NCBI GenBank assembly: GCA_002633005.1 | Contig: NMRA01000128.1 | Span: forward strand, 731,482-795,481 | Direction: 5' to 3' | Length of the DNA stretch: 64,000 bases | From: Phoronis australis | Lineage: Eukaryota > Phoronida > Phoronidae | The notes under the pieces: model-generated | Seen by the model: only the letters and a program-made list of their open reading frames with translations | The model's database searches: none | Told to the model about the DNA's origin: nothing | Translations under genes and position numbers: made by a program | Shown here: piece by piece, positions 58,201 to 64,000 of the stretch | How the letters are laid out: each line of letters opens with the position of its first letter | How positions within the stretch are numbered: position 1 is the first letter of the stretch

Positions 58201-61200
58201 ATGGATGCCATTTTGCTAGGACAAGCAAGTACACTTCGAGCATACTCACAAAATACTTCTTACATTCACAAAACTGCAGGTCTTGTGAGATCTTGCTTTC
58301 TTGAAAGAAACTTGATCTATGAAACTTAACACTGTACCAAGCTTCAGTCAGGTCCTTTTGTACAACATTATGGCCACATGGCCTGCTCAAATCTGATGAA
58401 ACACAAAACAAACTGTCTGCTTTGTCCTGATACTCACTTGTCTCACGCTGCCAGGTTGAAAAATGAACTCGTATTCAAACAGCTTGACTAAAAACTCATA
58501 ATGTTTGAAGATGTCATCTGAAAATAGAAACAAAATTATAATGGACTAACATTATTTGCAAAACCTAATAAATAATCTTACAGTTAGACAGCAATGTATA
58601 TGAAACACGTCTACAGTTGCAATTAGCTTACAGCAATGCACACAAAAGCACACTAAATGGCCTCAGCTTCAATCAGAATGAACAAGAGATCATGGATTAC
58701 ATCACACAAGAGGTACATTTTAGGAAGACCCATTCTTTCATCATGAACCATACTTTCAACAAGAGCAACGCAGAGTGTTGAAATGCACATACGAATGCAT
58801 TGCAAACTGTATGCTTCTAGGGGTGTTTCTTTATATCATAAAAATGGCCACTAGATGGCGCAAAATACGTCGAATCCATCCTAAAACTAGGAACATGGCA
58901 TCATTTCTTTAATAGAAAGCTATTTACCAAATTTCATAAACATCTGTCAAGGAACTTCAGAGAAACAAAGGAAAACGGAAAAAAATGAAATTGCCACTAG
59001 GGGGCACTGCGTTTGACAGATTCGTCTGAAAGTCGCTGTCGTCCGTTGTCAACTTCATACGAATACAATTGCTAAATTTAGTAATGATCCTGCAGTGTTT
59101 ATGAGATACAGCCATGGGTGCAAAAAATAACAAAAGTGCCACTAGGAGGTGCCACAGTAGTTGAAGTCATCGGAAAATCATCATCAGCTGTCCTCATCAT
59201 AGCAAGAACATACACGCTAATTTTCAAAATCATTCTTAAAGTGGTTTGGTTGATAGAGGGGTGGACGCCAAAAAAAAGTAAAAATGGACACTAGGTGGCG
59301 CAAAATACCTTGAATCAGTTCGAAAACCAGAGAATAGTATCATCTCACTAATAGATGCCTATATGCAATATTTTATGAAAATCCATTGAGGACCTTTGAA
59401 GATACTGAGGTAAACGTAAAAAACTAAAATTGCTACTAGGGGCACACCGGTTGCCAGATTCGCCAGAAAGTTTACTCCTGTCGTCCCATTCATAAAAGAA
59501 AAACATGTTCAAAATTTCATGAACATACATCAAAGGGTTTTGAAGATAGAGCAGTGGACGCCGGACACTGGACGCTGGACAGATGCTGGACGGACGCCGG
59601 ATGGAGGAACGGGAATGACTGCGTAATGCATCCGCATATAAATATGTGGGCGCATAAAAATTGATTTGCTTCTCTGTGTAGAAAACTTTCACCAAAATTT
59701 TTCTAAAATACTATAAAAGTGCACATAGGCCACAAATCCCCTCCCTCCCACGGTATGTTTTGTACATGCTTAGGTCTAAATAATGCTTCTTATGTCTTTG
59801 AGTGTATATTGAGACACCAAAGTCTTGGATACTACTCCAAAGAGACTTGTGCAGATAGACAAGATGCATGGTTTAAAAAATTCATCACTATGTGGTTTTC
59901 GCATAAAAACAAAAGGTGTTTTTAAGAGAGTTACGAAGCCAACAGACTCCATCTCACCTAACAGTACAGTGTCTTGTGATGATGCGTTGACAATGGTGGC
60001 TACAAAGCCAACCCGCACAAACACGTGCAACAACTGATTCCTGTACAAAGATACCATGACATCCGTGGCGGCATTGATGAACACAGAGTCTCTGACCATC
60101 GACTTATGAGTCTCAGTTGGAGGTTTGACTAGTTTCAGTTCAATGAAGTTGTCGGAAGATACCGTTAAAATGTTCATGTGAAGACTCAAACATGATTTGA
60201 TCACTTCTTCTGCCGACACATTTCCTGAAAAGCAGAAAATTGAATTTTAAAACCGTACACTACATATAATTAAATTCACAGTAATAGTGTTCAATGTTAT
60301 CATTACCATTATTAACTATCCTTCAGTTAAAATTTTCAAAATTTGAAAAGGCTATCATTTCTCAAAGCAAAACAAACTAAGCAATATCTATCCAAGTTGT
60401 GCTAACGCTTATGAAGTAACACTTCAGATTGTGCACTATTCCCATCTGTTTCAGATGCAACCCCCTGTACTTGCCCCCCCCCCAACCATCATCCCTGCAT
60501 CTTACCTGGCCAATCTACATAAGCACCCAAGTTAGACACCTGTCTCTTCAACCACTCCACTTCTTTAATCAATTGCTTCAGGTGTAACCCCTCTGTACTC
60601 TGCATTAGAACACAAGCTATCATCGCCCACGGTGATATGACCATGTGCTTCTGCTGGATCCGTTCAATATGGTGACCCAGATCCTTCATCAGCAGGTCTT
60701 CATCTGGGTTGTTCCCAACCATATACCTGAATGAATGAGTCAGAATGGTAATAACAACAGAATCATGATACACTGAACACCCCACGAGACCAAAAAGACT
60801 TTTTTACGCATCAGTCAAAGTGGTAAGTTTTAGAAAATGAAATGAAATGACACTGTACTTTAATTAAAATTGTTTTACTAAACATATTTTTAAAACAAAT
60901 TTTCGAACCATTAACATTTGACTTAATGGCTCAAATCTAGCTAAACCACCTAGTTCTAATTTTAAAGTAAGTTCAAATCACATCTGGCGAGTTGAACGGG
61001 ATAAATCATTTCCAACATATGCCCACGCCTCACTGAAAAAGATATATTTATACATACATCCGACATGTTTTGTTACATTCACCAACTCCAATCCCTTAAC
61101 TTTTTTTGCTTTGATTTCAATTAATTGAGTGTTAACTCGAGCAGACATGTGAATTCTCAAACAAGCAATTCAACTTTATAAAGCATCACAAAAATATGCT

Positions 61201-63979
61201 ATGTAAAACACTCAGGAAAATCTTTAGAAGATATGAAACTGACAAAATGTACGTTTTGGTGGTATTAAAAACATGACTAACAACAGAACAGCACTCAGCT
61301 CAGCTTAACAATAATATTGTACGAAGCGCAGTAATGTTTACCCGGGCCACATATTATGGGCAACTCTGTTTACTAAATAAATAAAATGTTCGTTACTTAA
61401 AAACAATGCTGACCTAAGCCAAATACAAAGGGCAATTCTTTTTAATTTCAAAGTGTTGTTTACAGAACAACAATGCTCACCTGGACCAAATACAAAGAGC
61501 GACTCTTTTTAATGACAAAGTGTTGTTTACAGAACAACAATGCTCACCTGGGCCAAATACAAATGGTGACTCTTTCTTATGGCAAAGTGTTGTTTACAGA
61601 ACAACAATGCTCACCTGGGCCAAATACCATGAGCAACTCTGTTTATTTTACCCAAGGAAAACTGTCTAATGGAGAGGGGGTCACCAATATGCATATGGAT
61701 GTTGCCAAAGTCTTCTTTTAGAATGCTGCTAGCCTTCAGTAAACCCTGCCAAATGACAATGAATGAGATAACATAATACCATTCAGATGCAAGCAGTGTT
61801 AAGAGTAAAAGTGAGTACTGCATTCTCAATAAATGTCATCATTTTCTATTGTCAGATTTAAAATTTGATAAATTGAAAGATGGACATTTAAATCTAAGTT
61901 AAAGAAAACATTCAGACTTCAACTTTATGAAGATTGGTATCTTGAAAATTATAAAACTTTTTATCAGAAATGCACAATGTAACTTGTGTTAATTTCACAA
62001 TCAAGTTATCAAAACATTACACAATATTAAAAGTTATATTGAAAACAATATTGACAGGTCAGAAATGGCCAACTTTTAAGTTATATAAAATAAGAATGAA
62101 GCAGTTTATTAAAGATCCATGCAATGCCATCTTTAAAAAATGTTGACTTGGTTCATATTTTGGGGTGGGGCCCTTTGTTTCATGTTTAATATGGAGAGTT
62201 ACCTCTCTTAACTACACATGATAAAAGACTGGTCAAATGGAGTTACTGATTTCCTCAACAGGAAGACAAGTGGCTGCCATCAGTAATCTCTATTTCTCTA
62301 ATGTAGTTTACCATTTGGCGTTGACCTAATTATGCTCCATTTCCACCATAACCACAGGAAACAACAAGTGTTTACTATGAGTTGTTTCACGACTCGATTT
62401 TCAGTGAGGATCAGAAAATTAAATCAAAATAATCGATACTCGCCATTGTGTGAAATGGGTATCCCAATGTAATAGTCCTATTACACAAACAGCCTTCGTT
62501 ATAACTGCATTACATTCGAGAGTCATCAATGCATTCTCAAGACAGCTGCATTATGAATTTCAATCACTAAATAACAAATGAAAACAAATTCATAAACCAT
62601 TTAACACACAACTGATCTAAAAATCAACACTCACTTATGTTTCAGAATGAAAAGTGCTACACTAATCATTTAGTGCTAAAAGCTCATATTAATGATAGAC
62701 ACTTACTGAAGTTGACTCTTTGGGTTTCGGTATTCCCAAGATTTCGTAGGCGTACAGACTCTCTTCCAGGGTTCTGTCATAACTGATGCTGATGGGTATC
62801 ACCATGATGTCTGGCACGTGGCCCTTAAAGTACGGCTCCAGTGCACAGCGCAACATGCCTACATAGGGAATTAATAATGACTTTACATTTCTGCAGAAAA
62901 GAAATTGTCAATAATTCTAAAGAATTTCTACTTGCCAATATATTTGGAGACATACAGTACATGGACACAGGCAAAAATTAAAACTTTTTCATTTTTAACT
63001 TGTTCTCATAGGGTATTGTTTAGAAAATATGCAGTAATTCTGTAATAAATTTGCACAAAAAAATAACTTTCAGCTTGATTTTTCGAATTCATCCTGACTT
63101 CATAATGAAAAATACCAAGTACTTTTAGTCCTGGTGACAATCAAGTTGATTTTTTTATGCTCACTTCTGTTGCGAAACTTAAAAGAAAATCAAAACTTGC
63201 ACTTTTCCGCCAATTTTTTAGCTAAATAGGCGAAGAATAAAAGAGCCAAGACAGTGTTCTCCACAACTTGTTTCAATGTATCGCTACGACCTGTTTGTCA
63301 CAACTTGAGTTATATTTGAATGACCCATGACCTGTTTGACAAAATAGTGACTAGTTTGGAAAAAGGCAACCCCATTGCTAACAATGTACCAACAATGGAC
63401 TACAGCCCATTGAAACTGAATAAAGGCAAATTAATGGGTAACAAGGCGAGTGAAGGCCAATTAATGGATAACAAGGCAGGTGAGTGGGGACCAATTAAAG
63501 GATCACAAGGCAGGTGAGTGGGGGCCAATTAAAGGGTGACAAGTCAGGTTAATGAAGGCCAATTAGTGGATGACAAGGGAAGTTAAAGTGCACTTAAGAT
63601 AGCGCAGCTGCAAGTACATCTGCACTAATAGAGTACGTCAGTCACCATGCATTTCCAGCACATTGGGGTTTTTTGTTGTGTGGAACACTGGAAGGGTAAT
63701 TTACATTTACTAATAAATGATCAATGGAAAGTGCAGTATTGGTAATCTAGAAAACCTGACATTAGCTGTCATTACCTATTTTTGGGTGGTATGTCTTGTT
63801 GGTTCTACTGCGTGTGCCCTCGATGTAGAACTCAACAGGGTAGTCTCCATTCACTATCTGTGTCTGTACGTACTCTGTGAACACTGCCCAATACAACTGG
63901 TCACTCCCAAAGGACCGACGAATGTAAAAAGCCCCGGAATGCCGTAGTAACCAACCCATGCCTTTCATTCCCATGAAAT
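55154..63979 (-). CDS. GNPAT: Dihydroxyacetone-phosphate acyltransferase (GNPAT), C-terminal nine exons, PTS1
   Basis: GNPAT acylates dihydroxyacetone phosphate in the peroxisome lumen, the first step of ether-lipid (plasmalogen) synthesis. Nine exons join in frame for about 517 codons: 63776-63979, 62707-62858, 61615-61745, 60506-60726, 59958-60224, 58438-58517, 57240-57380, 56730-56941 and 55154-55298. Visible family motifs are [22 protein letters not shown] (the EGTRSR acyltransferase block III) and VIPISISYD (block IV). The catalytic HxxxxD exon must lie beyond 64000. Other matches are [34 protein letters not shown] and [10 protein letters not shown]. The protein ends QAKL, and AKL is a peroxisomal targeting signal type 1, as in the human enzyme. 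Several introns carry repeats, one of which multiplies a splice donor. The gene is only 5'-truncated by the window edge. Confidence 0.96.
56181..56256 (-). repeat. tRNA-like sequence (SINE head or pseudo-tRNA)
   Basis: Minus strand. A perfect T-arm GTGGGTTCGAGTCCCAC includes a Pol III B box, but the A box and acceptor stem are poor. More likely a SINE head or tRNA pseudogene than a working tRNA. Confidence 0.5.
56419..56490 (+). repeat. tRNA-like sequence (SINE head or pseudo-tRNA)
   Basis: Good A box TGGCTCAGTGGCAGAGCA and a B box GGTTCGATTCG, spaced as in a tRNA. The T-stem and acceptor stem do not pair well. It points away from the tRNA-like sequence at 56181-56256. Confidence 0.5.
56730..56941 (-). 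CDS. GNPAT: GNPAT exon
   Basis: Acceptor cctttcag|GTG and donor AG|GTAAAT. Encodes [37 protein letters not shown] and [11 protein letters not shown]. Confidence 0.94.
57240..57380 (-). CDS. GNPAT: GNPAT exon
   Basis: 47 codons, acceptor cattatag|GAC and donor TGG|GTAAGA, phase 0 at both ends. Encodes [14 protein letters not shown] and [14 protein letters not shown]. Confidence 0.94.
57381..58437 (-). other. GNPAT intron; nothing recognised
   Basis: No repeat or exon was recognised. Confidence 0.6.
58438..58517 (-). CDS. GNPAT: GNPAT exon
   Basis: Acceptor tattttcag|AT and donor CAA|GTGAGT. Encodes [19 protein letters not shown] and QPGSVRQ, matching the FADEFIFLPG region of human GNPAT. 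Confidence 0.94.
58759..59657 (-). mobile_element. Modular TAGTGG repeat element, copy iii (complete, inverted), in a GNPAT intron
   Basis: On the minus strand it starts ATGCGCCCACATATTTATAT and GTCCGGCGTCC. It runs through modules with CTAGTGGCAATTT boxes and ends with the CAACAC/GCGTTG-type hairpin and CTCTTGTT. It is more diverged from copies i and ii than they are from each other. Confidence 0.85.
59958..60224 (-). CDS. GNPAT: GNPAT exon
   Basis: Acceptor ttttcag|GA and donor TTAG|GTGAGA. Encodes [37 protein letters not shown] and [11 protein letters not shown]. Confidence 0.94.
60506..60726 (-). CDS. GNPAT: GNPAT exon
   Basis: Acceptor cattcag|G and donor CAG|GTAAGA. Encodes [19 protein letters not shown], then [13 protein letters not shown] and [10 protein letters not shown]. 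Confidence 0.94.
61330..61650 (-). repeat. 67-bp tandem repeat that starts in a GNPAT exon and multiplies its splice donor
   Basis: About five units of 67 bases; the last two are diverged. Each carries, on the minus strand, a TATTTGGCCCAG-like segment followed by a GT donor. Donor positions fall just below 61615 (the real exon end), 61548, 61481, 61414 and about 61342. The three nearest are identical CAG|GTGAGC. The first unit includes the last 30 or so coding bases of the exon. Confidence 0.9.
61615..61745 (-). CDS. GNPAT: GNPAT exon
   Basis: Acceptor tttggcag|GGT and donor CAG|GTGAGC (leaves phase 2). Encodes [19 protein letters not shown], then [16 protein letters not shown] and [10 protein letters not shown]. 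The last ten codons lie in the 67-bp repeat. Confidence 0.95.
61746..62706 (-). other. GNPAT intron; nothing recognised
   Basis: AT-rich intron without recognisable repeats or exons. Confidence 0.6.
62707..62858 (-). CDS. GNPAT: GNPAT exon with acyltransferase block IV
   Basis: Acceptor tatgtag|GC and donor TCA|GTAAGT. Encodes [34 protein letters not shown] and [10 protein letters not shown]. Confidence 0.96.
62859..63775 (-). other. GNPAT intron with degenerate 34-bp repeat
   Basis: No exon was recognised. A degenerate tandem repeat lies at 63428-63586. Confidence 0.6.
63428..63586 (+). repeat. Degenerate tandem repeat, about 34 bp x 5
   Basis: Units begin AATTAATGG / AATTAAAGG and contain ACAAGGCAGGTGAGTGG; spacing is 30-34 bases. 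The plus-strand GCAGGTGAG looks like a splice donor, but the host gene is on the other strand. Confidence 0.85.
63776..63979 (-). CDS. GNPAT: GNPAT exon with RR and EGTRSR motifs (first visible)
   Basis: Acceptor tattgcag|AT and donor ATAG|GTAATG. Encodes [38 protein letters not shown] and [12 protein letters not shown]. The EGTRSR acyltransferase motif is intact. Confidence 0.97.
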
Positions 63980-64000
63980 CTGCAATAAACAATATTGTGT

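Noticed and set aside
63320-63517. 65-codon plus-strand ORF
   Set aside because: Runs into the degenerate 34-bp repeat within a GNPAT intron on the opposite strand.

Overview
The window reads as intron-rich animal nuclear DNA. It has short coding exons with GT-AG introns, very large introns, many kinds of DNA-transposon debris, a 360-base N gap (42121-42480) and a lone N at 38818. Four conserved animal genes are recognisable by exon-level similarity. The style (UBR1/2, COMMD1, one B56 gene of epsilon type, a peroxisomal GNPAT, hAT-like and Kolobok-like elements, tRNA-like SINE heads) suggests a marine invertebrate, perhaps a non-vertebrate deuterostome such as a hemichordate or amphioxus. The species cannot be proved from the sequence alone.

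Layout: (1) 882-7004, plus strand: the last six exons of a UBR1/UBR2-type N-degron E3 ligase; its start lies outside the window. A hAT-like transposon fills most of its last intron. (2) 9224-9708, minus strand: a possible two-exon small gene of unknown function. (3) 11007-13114, minus strand: complete COMMD1 in three coding exons (188 aa), with a foldback element in intron 1. (4) 13685-51350, plus strand: complete PP2A B56 regulatory subunit in 11 coding exons (457 aa). It is divergent from COMMD1 across about 570 bp that probably serve as a shared promoter. Its first two introns are about 14.4 kb each and hold most of the mobile DNA. (5) 55154-63979, minus strand: the last nine exons of GNPAT, ending in the peroxisomal signal AKL. 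It converges tail to tail with the B56 gene.

The four genes have unrelated roles (protein degradation, copper/NF-kB/endosome biology, phosphatase targeting, ether-lipid synthesis), and nothing suggests that they act as a unit. The unusual content lies in the introns. It includes a TTAA-flanked Kolobok-like element with a THAP zinc finger and a near-identical tandem copy joined through one N. A 3.2 kb element with long inverted ends carries arrays of GCGCCCA boxes and hosts a second transposon with hairpin ends and an 8-bp target duplication. A dispersed modular repeat (TAGTGG boxes, hairpin at its 3' end) has three clear copies, all intronic. A 67-bp tandem repeat in GNPAT begins inside a coding exon and has multiplied the exon's splice donor. 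A 21-bp-phased degenerate array lies opposite its own inverted counterpart.

All gene calls rest on reading translated exons and splice sites by eye. Similarity to human proteins is from memory of the families; no search was run.
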